From positions 639,443-703,442 of the forward strand of contig VZQC01000565.1 of assembly GCA_009823505.1 (NCBI GenBank): a stretch of 64,000 nucleotides of DNA. Direction: 5' to 3'. A program made the position numbers and the translations under genes. Each line of letters opens with the position of its first letter. Position 1 is the stretch's first letter. Positions 25,056-38,155 of this stretch are shown in pieces. The notes under the pieces were generated by a model that made no database searches, was not told the DNA's origin, and saw nothing but the letters and a program-made list of their open reading frames with translations. Origin of the DNA: Rhizomys pruinosus. Its lineage: Eukaryota; Chordata; Mammalia; Rodentia; Spalacidae.

Positions 25056-25104
25056 CTGTAAGCCCCATAAAGGGAGACTTCTGTTCACCCAAAAGATGTG
25101 AGAC
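25056..25104 (-). CDS. Kcnt2: Kcnt2 exon, S1-S2 loop and start of S2
   Basis: This 49-nt exon encodes a split tryptophan and then SHIFWVNRSLPLWGLQ (about residues 92-108), the S1-S2 extracellular loop leading into S2. NRS is a possible N-glycosylation sequon. The acceptor is strong (a long T tract ending CCCACAG). The donor reads CAG|GTTATG, matching the consensus at the exon end and GT but not at intron positions +3, +5 and +6. The next exon starts with the valine codon GTC, so this donor is required to keep the frame. At 49 nt, skipping this exon would shift the frame. The fit to the Kcnt2 protein is otherwise exact in phase. Confidence 0.93.
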
Positions 25105-25539
25105 CTGTGGGAAAAAAATTAAAATGTTAGGTTTCTAATCATGTGAAAAATCCAATCACTTCCAAGAACCCCTCTGAGAAATCAAACTATTAGAACCTTG
25201 AACCACAGTGGGCTGAGTGGGATAAGAAGGCCCAGAAACAGCCAAAGTGTAAACTTCATGTACTCAGCCTGCAAATAATTAACTTTGATGAAGAATCCCA
25301 AGCATCTCTTATTGCTGATGAAAAGAGAAAATCTTACTTCAAAATCCTAAACAGTGTGTAAAAGAAAAAGAAATAAGAGTGAAAACTCTATTCCAAGATG
25401 GACTCAAAACCATGTATAAAAGAAGGGGAGTGGGCCTTTACCTTGGCCCCATCTGTGTGAAAGAATTATAGAACTCTGACTTTCTAATGAGATATGGCTT
25501 CTTTAGCACCCAGCACAGATGTGTTGCACAGAATACATG

Positions 25540-25672
25540 GGGATTTTCATATGCTAATAGAGGTCATGAAATTGGGGGAGAGGGGGTGAAATGTGAGGGT
25601 GGAGAGGGTGGAGTTGTCAGAACATAAACATATTGTATGAAATTTTTGATTCAATAAAAAAATTAGAGATTA
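25540..25672 (+). mobile_element. Probable LINE-1 3' end
   Basis: G-rich 'gggggagagggggtgaaatg', 'gtggagagggtggagttgtc', 'aaacatattgtatgaaattt', then 'tcaataaaaaaatta' is the layout of a rodent LINE-1 3' untranslated end with its G-rich tract and polyadenylation signal. The upstream limit is unknown. Confidence 0.6.
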
Positions 25673-26227
25673 AAAGGTTAAGTTTTAATAACATGAAAAA
25701 TCCATTTACCATTGAAAACTGATTAAGTTTTAAAATAAAAATAGCAATTGCCATACAAAAGACAATTAAATATAAAATTAACCTGAGAATAATTTCATAG
25801 ATTTAGTGCTTACTAATATTCATTTCTACTCAAAGAAAAACACTTGCAATGTTCTCTTTCATCCCTGTTAATAATGAATGAAAATAAAACTAGCCATTAG
25901 TTAGAATGGTTTGGCAGGATACAGATGTCTCAAACTGTATTTCTATTCTGCACTGAAAAGTGATTAAATGATCTACAAATTTTCAAGTTTCATTTTAAAA
26001 TTCTTTGTATTGGATAATACAATTTGAACAAAACAAATAATCAGAATAGAGTAACTCAGAACTTAAAGCACAAGTAATAGTTTATATTTCTGTAAAAAAT
26101 TGATACAACACAAAAATCAATATGATTGAGATTAATATAAAAAAACTATTTGAGATGATGTCTTGAAGTGAGAGAATTGTCTTTAAGTATCTTCTTAAAA
26201 GTTTAATAATTTCGAAGTTAAAAAAAT

Positions 26228-26440
26228 GCTTAAGATGCTGGAGAAGTGGTTAAAGGCACTTGATTCATTCAATTGCAGAGGACCACACCCACTCTGGCAG
26301 GTCAAAACCATTTGCAACTCAAGTTTCAGGAGATGCAACATCTCTTTTGGCCTCCATGAGCACCAGACATCCATATGGTGCACATACACCCATACAGAAA
26401 GTCACACATACACATAAAATAAAAACAAATAAATCCTTTT
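26228..26440 (+). repeat. Old B2 SINE
   Basis: Heavily diverged, but B2 order remains: 'gctggagaagtggttaaaggc', 'gcagaggaccacaccca', 'ctttggcctccatgagc', 'cacatacacataaaataa'. Confidence 0.75.
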
Positions 26441-26525
26441 AAAACAGGACACCATAACAGAGTTAAACATATTAGTAATTGTCTTAATTTGTTCAAATGG
26501 AACTCACTTAGAAAAATAAAATCCA

Positions 26526-26778
26526 GGCTGGAGAGATGGCCTAGCGGTTAAGAGTGCCGACCGCTCTTACAGAGGACCCGGGTTCGATCCCCAGCACCCA
26601 CATGGCGGCTGAGAACCGTCTGAAACTCCAATTCCAGGAGAACTCCAGTTCCAGGGGAATCCGAGACCCTCTTCTGACCTCCGCAGCATTGCACGACACG
26701 GGTGCACAAACCTGCATGCAGACAGTACATTCATACACGTACAGAAATAAATAAAATTTAAAAAAAATTAAAAAAAAA
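26526..26778 (+). repeat. B2 SINE, duplicated-core type
   Basis: Young full-length copy with both core units. Flanks ending aaaatcca at 26525 and at 26794 suggest a target-site duplication of about 15 bp. Confidence 0.95.
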
Positions 26779-27189
26779 GAAAAAAGAAAATCCACTAAGG
26801 AAAAGATGAGAATGGTTGCATTTTTATGCCTCACAAAATACAAATGAACCCCCAGACAAATAAAACAGCTGACTCTCAGATGTGAAAAACGAAGTTTCAT
26901 AAAGTTTGTTTTCAAATATGAACATTTTCATAGTCCAATAATAGCACAATAAACTCATTACAAACCTTAAAAGACCATAGAAAGGCTTTACCTAGCACAC
27001 TATACTACACTGCTCTAGAATTTCAGAATGTTTGTCTATCTGGCTGACATCTTCAGTAACTCCAAACCAAGCTCAAGAATTCTCTCTCAGAAGCGTGTCC
27101 TTCTTCACTTTTATATTTCAGTAAATGGCTCAGAATCCGTTCTTCCTAGTCTTGACCACTCCTCTCCCCTGCATTTTTTGGAATTTTGA

Positions 27190-27365
27190 TTCTATGTGTG
27201 TGATTATTTTGCCTGCATGTATGTGTACCACTTGCCTGGGGCCAGAAAGGGCATTGGAAAACCCTGTAACTGGAACAGCAGAAAGTTCTCAGCTGCAATG
27301 GACCAAAGCAGATCCTTTGCAAGAGCATCAAGTGATCTTAGCCACCAAGCCATCACCTCAGCCCC
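27190..27365 (-). repeat. B3/B2-like SINE, diverged
   Basis: On plus: 'tgcctgcatgtatgtgtacc', 'aaccctgtaactggaacagc', 'gagcatcaagtgatctta', 'gccaccaagccatcacctca' follow minus-strand B3/B2 order, with extensive divergence. Confidence 0.7.
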
Positions 27366-28246
27366 TCCCGGCATCTCAGGACTTAAATGATCAGTCAGCG
27401 ATCAGTCCACAGACCTTCTAAATGTTTCGCACCACACCCCTGCAGAACTCATCTTCTTTGACAGCCTCATCTAAGCTGGATTTATTTGTTTCTTAGTTGT
27501 TGTTTTTTTCAGTTTGGCCATTTCAAAAAAAATAATAACTTTATAAATGAGAACTTCAAAATTGATTTTGCCTGCTACAATTTTTAAATTGCCCTAACGA
27601 TTTTTTATTGGAATTAATTTTGTAAAAGATCACTCCGTGTTTTAGCTTTGCACTTTTCTTAAGATAATGACTAAAACACTTGAAATGAAATTCATTGGGA
27701 TTTTCAAGAATGAGATGGTTCTTCCTGAAGTAAGCCCCTTTCTGATGCTTAGCTCTGGATGCAGGACCCTCAGTGGAATGAGGATTCTCTAGTCAATACT
27801 ACTAACTACTATCTTAGTTTACACCACTCACCCCATTTCTCCTGCCACGCACCATGATTGATTTGCCATATTTTATGGTAAATTTGTTTATTTAATGGCT
27901 GAGTCCTCTAAAATTACAAGGTCAATAACGTCAAATGCCATGTCTCTTATACTCAGTGTTGTGAGCCCAGTACCTCACTGAATCCACACAGGCTTCACAC
28001 TAGTCGGTATGAAAGATGGATGTTAACAGTAAATAGAAAATTGAGCTCTGAGTTCACCATCCTTAACAAAACATTTCTTTCTTATTTTTACTGCCATTTG
28101 AAGAAAAAGAACAAAAATGTATGACAAAAAAGGAAGGCATAGGCTCCATAGTTGACCATGCAATAGGTTAAGTGGTACAAAACATCCATAAATCAAATAT
28201 CAATCACTGAGTAATTATAAAATACCCCACCAAAAGGAACTTTATG

Positions 28247-28474
28247 GGGGCTAGAGAGGTGCCTCAGTGGTTAAGAGCACTGGCCACTCCTGCAGAGGAC
28301 CTGGACTCAGCTCCCAACATCCATGTGATGGCTAACAATCATTCATGCCTCTAATTGCAGAGGATCTGATGCTCTCTTCTGACCTTTGCAGGCATTACAT
28401 AACATGGATGCACTTACACACATGCAGGAAATACACTCATACACATAAAAATAATAAAATATTTTAAAGTAAAT
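28247..28474 (+). repeat. B2 SINE
   Basis: Older-type B2 with an exact 15-bp target-site duplication, aaaaggaactttatg (28232-28246 and 28475-28489). Single core, A-rich tail. Confidence 0.96.
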
Positions 28475-29384
28475 AAAAGGAACTTTATGAATATTCTTGT
28501 AAAGAAGCAGGTAATTACCATGAATTTATTAAGTTTGTGTTATATCTGAATAAGAGCATTTTTATTTGGCCAGGGATATTAGTATACATTATTTAAATTT
28601 AAGACTTTTAAAAGATTTTAAAATTGAAATGAGACCTGCAAATATATCTTGTAAGTTTAAGAATATATAAATCTCTGACATACAAGTTTAGCTGTGGTTG
28701 AAAAGTGATGTTTTTCATGAATTTAACATTAAATTACATGAATACATAGAGATGTAAAACTTTTGGTAAAAATCTAGTGAAAAAAACCATCCATGTCATG
28801 AAAAACAAGAATGTGTTAGTAAATGTACAACTTTCTAGTTAAACTTCCAAACAAAGGAAGGAAGCCAGAACTGAGAGCTCTTCAAGCTTTATCACTCTGC
28901 CAAAAAAAGCAGAATAAGGGGAAAATTAAAATATATACAAGTAACAGTAACTGTACTTCTATTTACAATAGGATCGACCTGAGCATCCAACAACAAAGGA
29001 TTCCAGCATTGGCATGCTCAGCAACAGCTACAACAGCAAAATACATGAGAACATTTATGAACAGACCTGAGTGTCACATAAACGGATATGTCATATAAAT
29101 GGATATGGATATGTCATATGGAAAGAACTTACATGAGCTAGAAAACAAATAATAAAATAAGCAACTTCACTTCTTAAAATATGAACCATTGAAATACTAA
29201 TATAAATTAATAAAACACAAATAGACATCAATTATGCAGAATCTCCTCATACAGATTTATGTTCAAAGCATTATTAGAAGCAGTGAAAGAACTATCTTCA
29301 ACAATGGAGGGAGGAGGAGTTAAAAGGAGAAAAAAATGACATAGTTGCAGCTTCTCTTGTTGCACATCAACATAGACCTCTCTT

Positions 29385-29667
29385 TTTTATTTATTTTTAT
29401 TTATTTTTATTTTTCTTAATATTTTTAAAATTATTTTTTTTTATTTATTTATGTGTATGAATGTATTGTCTGCATGCAGGTCTGTGCACCGGTGTTGTGC
29501 AATGCCACGGAGGTCAGAAGAGGGTGTCAGATTCCCCTGGAACTGGAGTTCTCCTGGAATTGGAGTTACAGACAGTTCTCAGCCACCATGTGGGTGCTGG
29601 GGATCGAACCCGGGTCCTCTGTAAGAGTAGTCGGCGCTCTTAACCACTAGGCCATCTCTCCAGCCCC
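29385..29667 (-). repeat. B2 SINE, duplicated-core type
   Basis: Minus-strand young copy with a long T/TTTA-rich 3' tail. Flanks aacatagacctctctt (29369-29384) and aacacagacctctctt (29668-29683) differ at one of 16 bases. Confidence 0.96.
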
Positions 29668-30046
29668 AACACAGACCTCTCTTAAAAAGAGGACAAATGA
29701 GCACAGAGCCTTTCCATGAGAAATACTCTGGCCATGGCAGGAATGGCCTTCATCCACTCTTCCCTTCTAATTGGAGAGTCTATCCAATGCAAATGGCACT
29801 TCAGCTAGATACACGTCTCAGTATTGTCAAAGCATGATGGTGTGACTGACTTGTATGTAGAATGTATACAGAATTCAAGCAAAAGTGAAGTTTTTTATTT
29901 GCCAAGATCTTTTGGAGTTTGTGTTCCTTCTTCATGCTTTCCTCTTTCTTGATAGCTGGGATGCTAAAGACAAAACATGGTCAATATACATGTACCAAAA
30001 ATTTTTGTGTATATACTTATACAACCATGGGTCTGTGTGTGTTCAT

Positions 30047-30089
<43 letters not shown>

Positions 30090-30108
30090 CACTCATGTGT
30101 GCACGTGC
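30047..30108. repeat. (TG)n microsatellite with CG step
   Basis: A TG run of about 14 units followed by GCGCGCGTGC. Alternating purine-pyrimidine throughout. Confidence 0.95.
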
Positions 30109-30454
30109 TATCTCCTCTATAGAGAAAGTTTGTGTACTTACAGGGTATATCAATATTTGGCTCTTTTGGTAAGCAGTGCATTTTTTAATTTGATATTTTA
30201 TGTTAGAATACATGGTACTACTTGAAGCTACAGGGTAATCAATGCATGGGACATAATGATAGGCTATATTATAATACTAATTATAATAGTTGATTGAAAA
30301 GGTATTGCCACAATTCTGTTTATTATTTAATAGACATTATGCTTAGGCAGGAATAATCTTTAAAATCTCAGTGTCATCACAACCTACCAGTTGGTAAACT
30401 AAGCCTCTAATTTAAGTGCAAATCAAAACATTTTAAGATCAAAGAACCACGTGT

Positions 30455-30812
30455 GTCTTGGTTTCCTTTCCAGCTGCTGTGGCAAAATACTCTAACAATA
30501 GCAGCTTCAGAGAGACAAGGTTTATCTTGGGTTAAACTTCCATGTCACAGTCCATCACAACAGAGAAGTCAAGACCGTAGGAATTTGAGTCAGCTAATCA
30601 CACCCACAGTCAGTCAAAATGAATGCTTAGTCTGGGTATCAAATCGAAGGAATGGTTCCACCCACAATGGGCAGATCTTCCCACCTTAATGAATGCAGTC
30701 AATGCAGTCTCCTACAGACATGCCCCCAGACACCTGATTTAGACAATCCCTTATTGAGACTTGGGTCCCAAGTGATTCCTGATTATGTTGACAATTAAAA
30801 CTAGTCATCACT
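30455..30812 (-). repeat. URR1-like repeat
   Basis: Plus-strand landmarks 'gctgctgtggcaaaatactc', 'gacaaggtttatcttggg', 'ccacccacaatgggcaga' and 'tatgttgacaattaaaacta' are the reverse complement of the 61012-61425 family. Diverged. Confidence 0.6.
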
Positions 30813-31814
30813 ATGTACTTCTTAATTTTGTCTCTGTCATTTGCTGCTAAAAATAAACAATCACTTGAATATCTTCAAAAGTCAAAAGAGAGGTATGCAT
30901 TTAGATAGTGAAATGGAAGCCTCCATAGGCCCTGAGTCAACACAACCTATTTTCCAGTGTAACTCACAAGCCACACAGTGTGGAGTCTCATATACTAACA
31001 CATTCAAATCCTTAACTGCACACTGAGTGTATCAACACTTGCCATATTCATGATGTCAAACATTCACAATAAAATTATTTTTATATCTTTCTCTTTGTCC
31101 ATCCTGTAATAGTTTCATATCTGTTTAAATTCTGAGAGAGGCTTAAAAATAAAGAAAAACAGTACAAAATAACCACAGCCTTATCAGGTCAGAGACTCTA
31201 ATTAAATAATTAAATCTCTTTGCTGAATTAGCCTCATTATTTTAAAATAGAGCCTGTACCCATAAAGGCCACTTCTGTTTTTCATTAACCAAGATTGCAT
31301 TGACAATGGGAACCAAACATAACTTTGTACTCAAAATGGAGTCATAAGCTAGATTGTTATGGTTTCTAATTACAGTAATCTGGTTTTTAAAATGTATATC
31401 CTCTGTAATTATGGCTGAATATTCTTAGTAATATTACATAGAAGTTAATTGTAGGAAACTCTGTTCTCTTACTGTTTCCAAATAACATAAATTTACTTTG
31501 CTATCACTCACCAAAGAACTGTTTTCCTTTGGAGGAATCCTTCAGGCATGATTTTATAATTTTCAGGTCTCTCGGTATACATTTATTTCATAAAACCCCA
31601 GTTTTTAAAGACAGCTCTGATATGTTTATGGAAAGATCACTTGTGCTCCTGCTTTTTAATGATGTGAAGACAGAAGCACATTGCAACCAAAAGAGGCACT
31701 GGCATCTCTTGGTTGTGCTTCTCAATCATCTTCATTGCACAGGGCATTGATAAAATTAGTGGGCATGATTTCATTAATTCAGCAACAATCACATTCAGCA
31801 ACAATCTCCCCAAG

Positions 31815-32320
31815 ACACATGATAAGTGTGGGAGCTACAAGGCAAATAAAACAAGGTCCTTGCCCTCAGCACGCATATGGAGAAGACAGAAAAAGAATTA
31901 AGAACAACATATTAAGTGTCTGAGATGAACATATGGGGTGTGTGAGGACAGTACTGGAGTAACATTCTCAACATAATGTAGAACTAGGCTACAGGGTATG
32001 ATGCCTGGGAAAGACATCAGAGTTAAGTATCAGCCAAATAGTCCCTATGCTGGAAGGTACAGGACTGTCAAAGTAAATCAAAAAAGGTGATCTGGAAAGA
32101 AGAACTGGAGAAATTGTATTTCTAAGAAGAAGCCAAAAGCCAGGCTTGAGTGGCATACAATGTGCATAACTTTAAGGAGGCCAGCACCACAGGAGCAGGA
32201 AGCTAGTGAGAAGACAGGAGGAAATTTAGATCAAAGCTATGTCATTTACACATGTGTTGACTCACTCATTTAGTAAATGACTAATGCTTACTGTGCCAGG
32301 CTCTGAGGTTAAAGCGCTGC
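31815..32320. repeat. Possible ancient MIR/L2-type remnants
   Basis: 'gataagtgtgggagctac', 'aaacaaggtccttgccctca' and, further on, 'tcatttagtaaatgacta' with 'ctgtgccaggctctgagg' echo mammalian MIR/L2 consensus blocks. They are short and scattered, so this is a weak call. Confidence 0.3.
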
Positions 32321-32847
32321 CCACACCAGAATGGTTTGAATACAGAAAACTCAAAAAACAAAGCAAGTAAGAAAATATAGAGATTATGTAAAAAAGACAA
32401 AGGCACTAGAATAGAAAGTGAAAAAAGAAAACAAGCAAAAAAAGCTCTAACTCTTTGAGGTCTTAAGAGAGTACTAAGAGAAGTTGGATTAGCCAAGCTC
32501 ACATAATGTCCTAAATTGGCCACATAATCCCCTAGGTTGGCTATGTGCTCTGCATGACCCCAGAACAGAGACAAGGCCAATGTGGATAGAAATGAAGTAG
32601 ACAATGCCAGTAGGAAGTGAAGACACAAGGGAATGGGCTGTTCTATAAGCACTCTGTAATGCAAAGCAGGCTACACCAAGACTAAGTTTAGGCTTCCCAG
32701 GCATAATGACTCTCCCACAGTTAGACTCAACCAAAACTTATTAGGTAGACTAATAAGATCCAGCAGGAAGCTAATGCAGGAATTCTGGTGAGCCAGGGGC
32801 TTGCATAAAGTCAGTCACAAAAAAAGGTGAACTCCTGAACATATATC

Positions 32848-33190
32848 AGAGTTAACAGACTCCTGGAGAACATAATTCTGGTAAATATATGACGTGAATA
32901 TTAGTCATATTTTGGAGCAATACAATTGGGAAAGAACTACAACAACATAAGGACTGGGTCAAAGAACGGACTGATATAGTTAAATTCTGCCCCAAACAAT
33001 AAACCTTTGCAGAGAAAAAATTTTGAAAAAGACTGAGAGAAAGATCCAGGACACGCATGGCAGAATGCATGAACTTGGGTGGGGTAGGAAGAAGGGAAAC
33101 TGGAATATGTCTAAACTGAACTGGAAAATGATGTCAGAAATACACAAAACATCAATAAAAGTAATATATATTTTTAAAAAGAAAGTACAA
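32848..33190 (+). mobile_element. LINE-1 3' end, 5'-truncated
   Basis: Collinear with the 3' untranslated end of the second large LINE-1 (56600-56900): 'catattttggagcaatac', 'ggactgggtcaaagaacg', 'ggcagaatgcatgaactt', 'acaaaacatcaataaaag'. No coding part remains. Confidence 0.88.
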
Positions 33191-35791
33191 GGAGGAAGAA
33201 ATATACTATTCTAATTCAAAATTGAGCATTAAGTGCTCCTTTAGTACTTCAGAATTTATTATGTGTTGGTGACAGGGATATATCATCAGGATCACCAATG
33301 AGGCCTAATCCCCATCTCTTCAGTGCAGCTAGAATTCAGGACTTCCTTCCAATTAATAGGATCTAGCACATGTGATGAGTGGCCACTAACATGATTGCTG
33401 TAATAAAAATGCCATGCTAGCCAACTGGAACAAAAGATCCTCCAGGTGGCCTTCAACAGCTATAGATTAAGTGAGGGACACATAATAAGGAACCGAAGAA
33501 GCCCTTTAGATACTGAGGGGAACTTGCTGATAGATCCAAAGAAGAAAGGGTTCAGTCCTGTAAGCTCAAGGAATTCCATTTTACGAGCCCCTGCCCAAGG
33601 TTGGAAGAATGGTTCCCATTTAGTAAGGTACAATGTTTGATTAATGTATAGGTTATAGATTTATGAGGTCATGACCAGGGTCCCAAATTAAGCCTTGAAA
33701 ACTTTGAGAAGGTGAATGTGTATTGCTATAAACACCTCAATTTGCTATGCAACAATGGAAAACTAATATGAGAATTAAAGTTATATTCTGGGTTTTCTGT
33801 ACATACAATTTATGGGACCATTACTTTGGTTTTAAAACTTGCAGAATAACGTTTATGGTATTGAGAAAGGCAGTATTACATTGAAACCCACATTTCCAAA
33901 AGTGGTTTAGACAGCCTGCAAGTTATATTGATACAAACAAATCTGCAACTGATTAGTCAGGAAGGACTATGATTTGTCCTGTTTCTCAATTGCCACATGA
34001 TTTTTATAACATCTTATTGTCTTTATTAAATAGTGCCAGGATGGAAATACATTTTGTTACATCACAGATTTTAATATTTTAACACAAATAGGAAATTCAT
34101 ACATAGTATTTTTTCAGTAAATACATTTGGGGAGAGGTAATTGAGAATCTACTTCAGACAGAAAAGTTCTAAATTTGCTGACTCACATTAGGGTATAAAT
34201 AAAAGTCAGGTGTCCAGATTATTTTTATACTACAGACTGAAACTGTTCTTATCAAAATCAATTTGCTATGGGTGAAGGAAGCATTCCAAATAGCCCAACA
34301 GCTTCTAATTTCTACTGCATTAATTGTTAGTAGAATTATTTTTGATAATTTTCATTATTCTACTTAAACATTAGTTAATATTGGGAGTGAACAAAAAATG
34401 GGCTATGTAGTATTAGATAAATCAACTAAGAATATTCAAATATTACACTAAATTATGTTTAAATAAACAAAATGTGAGCTTTTGTTTTACTTTCATCTAG
34501 TTTCTTATTGTAACAGAAAATTTATTGATCTCTAAATTGCTACTCCAAAATGCATGACTTTGTACATATGGATTCGATCTATTAGCTTTGTTCTGCTCTG
34601 TTTCTACAATGTGGTTGTACATTGAGTGTATATATGCCATTTTTAAAAAAAGAAATGGTTGAAAGTCATGTTCATCTTGAAAGTTTGATCTACAGAATGT
34701 TCTCAGGGGTTTGACTCTGCTACCAACAACAAAAAAAGTCAAGAAAGACTCCAAAGCATTTGGACAGAGATGCTGTTAGGTTGAAATTATCACCTGATAT
34801 TGAGAAAGTGTTGATTAGAACGGGGTTTGGAAAAGGTTGGGTTCTTCCCATCCAGGAATGGAAGAACACAGTAAAATCTGGCTGGAACACAGTGAGCTTA
34901 GGATGTGTCCTGTACTGGACATCCATGTGGAGAACCCAAGTATGGTATGTTCTTGAAATCTGAAGGAACAGTAAGCAGTCTCCTGTGGTCAGAGTCAATT
35001 GCAAACTGGGCATGACAAGGTTTGTTCTAAAGGTCCCATGGTGGAGATGGTCAATAGGAACACACATCTACTTCCTGTCTAGTGGTATCTAAAATGAACT
35101 GTATATCCAGGAAATAACATGAACCATGAAAGTGATTTATTGCTAAGAATCGGCAGGATTCCCTCAACAACCTGACATGGTATGAGGAGCCCTGAAGACC
35201 ACTGGGTGTCCCCACGACCGTCCCTCTAACTTCTCTTACAGTAATATGACTAGGATATGGTATTTGATATGGTCAAATTGTAGCTATTAAATTTCATTCA
35301 GTATTATTTTATAAATATATTTGTACTTATAAATTATCACACATTTGATACATAGCAACACTTCACTTATTTACTTATTAGTTTGCATCTGATCTCCAAA
35401 CCTTTGAATAAATGCAAAACAAATGTCACTGTCTAAACAAACTGAAAGGTAATGAATTCATTTAAATGCATGTTCTGAGCTTATTTTCTCATTTTTTTAC
35501 TTATATAATTTTATATTTTAGGGAAAAATTTCATAAAGAAACTTATGACAGGAGTTAGTAATCAAATTTAAGTTTTTCCTGTGAATATTATAAAATTGCT
35601 GGGTTAGACTGGCATCCAAGACTTTGATGAGATCAAAATTACTCATGTCATTACACATGAGTACTGTCCTACTGTTCTAGCAAAAGACAGAGTCTAAATT
35701 CAGTGAATAAATGAGTGAGATACAAAAGTCACAAGATTGTGAATGGAGAATAAACCAAATTAAATTAATAAATTTATATCACTTGACTATA

Positions 35792-35842
35792 GATATATAT
35801 ATAGGTATATATACATATAGATATATAGATATATAGACATTC
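35792..35842. repeat. ATAGAT/TA-rich microsatellite
   Basis: Irregular repeats of atatag and atat. Confidence 0.9.
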
Positions 35843-36245
35843 TCAGGCCAAAGCTGAAAATTGGGCTGGGCTTAATAATGTCATTCACATCAAGAAGTGC
35901 AGGGAAACTGAGAGCATGCACAAAGCTAGCACTACACAGAGCATGTGAAATGCAAAAACAGAAGTCTATAGTGACCAATCCAGTCTTCACTAATTATTCA
36001 CAGCATTTTGACTAACAATAACAATTTCAAGGTAGAGTTCAGATTATCATTAGATAACTAAATAACCAAATAACTAATGCAGACACAAACATTCAAAAGT
36101 TATCTATATTAATTACCTAAGAATCATATCAATTTCAACAAACATCTTGCTTCTTTGAAAAACTTGAATTTATATAACATTGTTGAAAGTGTAATACAAT
36201 TCAAAACAATTAAAATATTGTAAGAGATCAGACAAAGTCACCTTA

Positions 36246-36374
<129 letters not shown>

Positions 36375-36464
36375 TCATTTGAACTTAGTATATAAAAGAG
36401 AAAGAATTGCCAAAAAATCAATTTTAAGTACATCACTTAGAATGCATTAAGAAACTACAACTGA

Positions 36465-36612
36465 TCCTGGTGTGGTAGTGCACACCTTTAATCCCAACAC
36501 TCGGAGGCAGAGGCAGGTGGATCTCTGTGAGTTCAAGGCCAGCCTGGTCTACAAAGTGAGTTCTAGGCAAGCTGGGACAGCAGGGAGACCCTGTCTCAAA
36601 AAGACCAAAAAA
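36465..36612 (+). repeat. B1 SINE
   Basis: B1 from 'tggtgtggtagtgcacacct' to 'agaccctgtctcaaaaagac'. Its A-rich tail runs straight into the following GAAA/GGAA microsatellite. Confidence 0.94.
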
Positions 36613-36700
36613 AGGAGAAAGAAAGAAAGAAAGGAAGGAAGGAAGGAAGGAAGGAAGGAAGGAAGGAAGGAAGGAAGGAAGGAAGGAAGGAAGGAAGAGA
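36613..36700. repeat. (GAAA)n(GGAA)n microsatellite
   Basis: A few GAAA units lead into about 16 GGAA units. It probably grew from the tail of the adjacent B1. The position is about 270 bases from the S1 exon. Confidence 0.97.
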
Positions 36701-37162
36701 GAAAGACTGTAATTGAATTTACTGAAATTCTTGGTAGCTGAATTTTAATTACTGAAACAGAAAAATGAACTTCACAGAATACATTAATTGCAAAACCAGG
36801 AAGCATTCCACAGAGAAAATTCTAAGTTTAAAAAGAAGAAGTCACAAGATTTATATCCAATAAAGTTTGGTTCAACTATGCTTGCTTACAGCTTAAAAGC
36901 ATGTTATACATGATTTTAGCTAGCTCAAAATTCAAGATGTTCCCTTATTCACTATGATAAATATTACAGATTTAATTACAAAAATGCTTATATAATTATG
37001 TGCCATATTTCTAGTATTAATAATGTTTAGAGTATGCCATATATAGGTTATATAATTATAATTCATATCATAATTATAAAATCCCATATTTGTCTAAGTC
37101 ATAACAGCCTGTTGAGAAACATACACACATTCTCTCTTATACAGAATTGTCCCAACTCAACA

Positions 37163-37417
37163 TTTTTTTAATTTTTTTTATTTATTTTTTGTTGTTGTTG
37201 TATATGTATGAATGTACTGTCTGAATGTAGGTTTGTGCACCCGTGTCGTGCAATGCCACGGAGGTCAGAAGAGGGTATCGGATTCCCCTGGAACTGGAGT
37301 TCTCCTGGAATTGGAGTTACAGACGGTTCTTAGCCGCCATGTGGGTGCTGGAGATCGAATCCAAGTCCTCTGCAAGAGCGTCAGTGCTCTTAACCGCCAG
37401 GCTATCTCTCCAGCCCT
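37163..37417 (-). repeat. B2 SINE, duplicated-core type
   Basis: Minus-strand copy with both core units ('cctggaactggagttctcct' then 'ggaattggagtta') and the conserved head at the high-coordinate end. Confidence 0.95.
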
Positions 37418-37789
37418 GAACTTCATTTTTAACTAGAGTAAATGCCAATGCAAACTTAAATTTTGTGTGAAATTAAAAACATCATGTGTGGATCATATGA
37501 AGTGTTTAGGTTACAGTTATGGAACTTCTAATGCTTGATAAAGAAGGGTAATTCATATTAAGCAAAAGACAATCTACATTTGATAAATAAGGGCACTGTC
37601 ATGGCTAAAATTATTCAGTGATATTTAATGGAGGCATTTTGCATAAAATTGTGAGAAAGGCTTCTGAAACATTGCCTAATAAAATGTCCCTTGTTTTACT
37701 CCACTGTGTGAATGTATTTACAACATTGCTTAATAATAAATTGTTTTATTATGCAATTTTATCTAGTTTTTCCAGATAAGGTTAACTTA

Positions 37790-38155
37790 TTTTCTACGTC
37801 CATCTCTGTTGTGATAAAACACTCTGACTGAAAGAACTTAGGGAAAGAAAGGGTTTATCTCAGCTTACAGGTCAGAGTTCAGCATTAGGGGAAGCCAGGG
37901 CAGACACTTAAACAGGAACCTGAAGCAGAAACCATAAAGAAATTCTTCTTACAGGCTTCCTCACAGGCTCATGCTTAGCCAGATTTATGTATCCCATACC
38001 TATCCAGGGACTAGGGCCACCCACACAGCACTGGTCCCTCCTACATCAATTATGGCAATAATTATTAAGTCTGGCCCAATTCACAGACATGCCCACTGGA
38101 CAAGCTGACCTAGATGATTATCTTTATCAAGTTGACAGTTAAAGCTAACCAGGAG
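37790..38155 (-). repeat. URR1-like repeat
   Basis: On plus: 'ctgttgtgataaaacactct', 'gaaagggtttatctcagctt', 'gggccacccacacagcact', 'tatcaagttgacagttaaag', in the same order as the reverse complement of 61012-61425. Confidence 0.65.

Noticed and set aside
30047..30108. TG/CG alternating tract as a functional Z-DNA element
   Set aside because: The sequence could adopt Z-DNA, but it is a common microsatellite type and nothing nearby indicates a role.
36613..36700. Regular short repeats as a CRISPR-like array
   Set aside because: Units are 4 bp with no spacers. This is an ordinary microsatellite in a mammalian genome.
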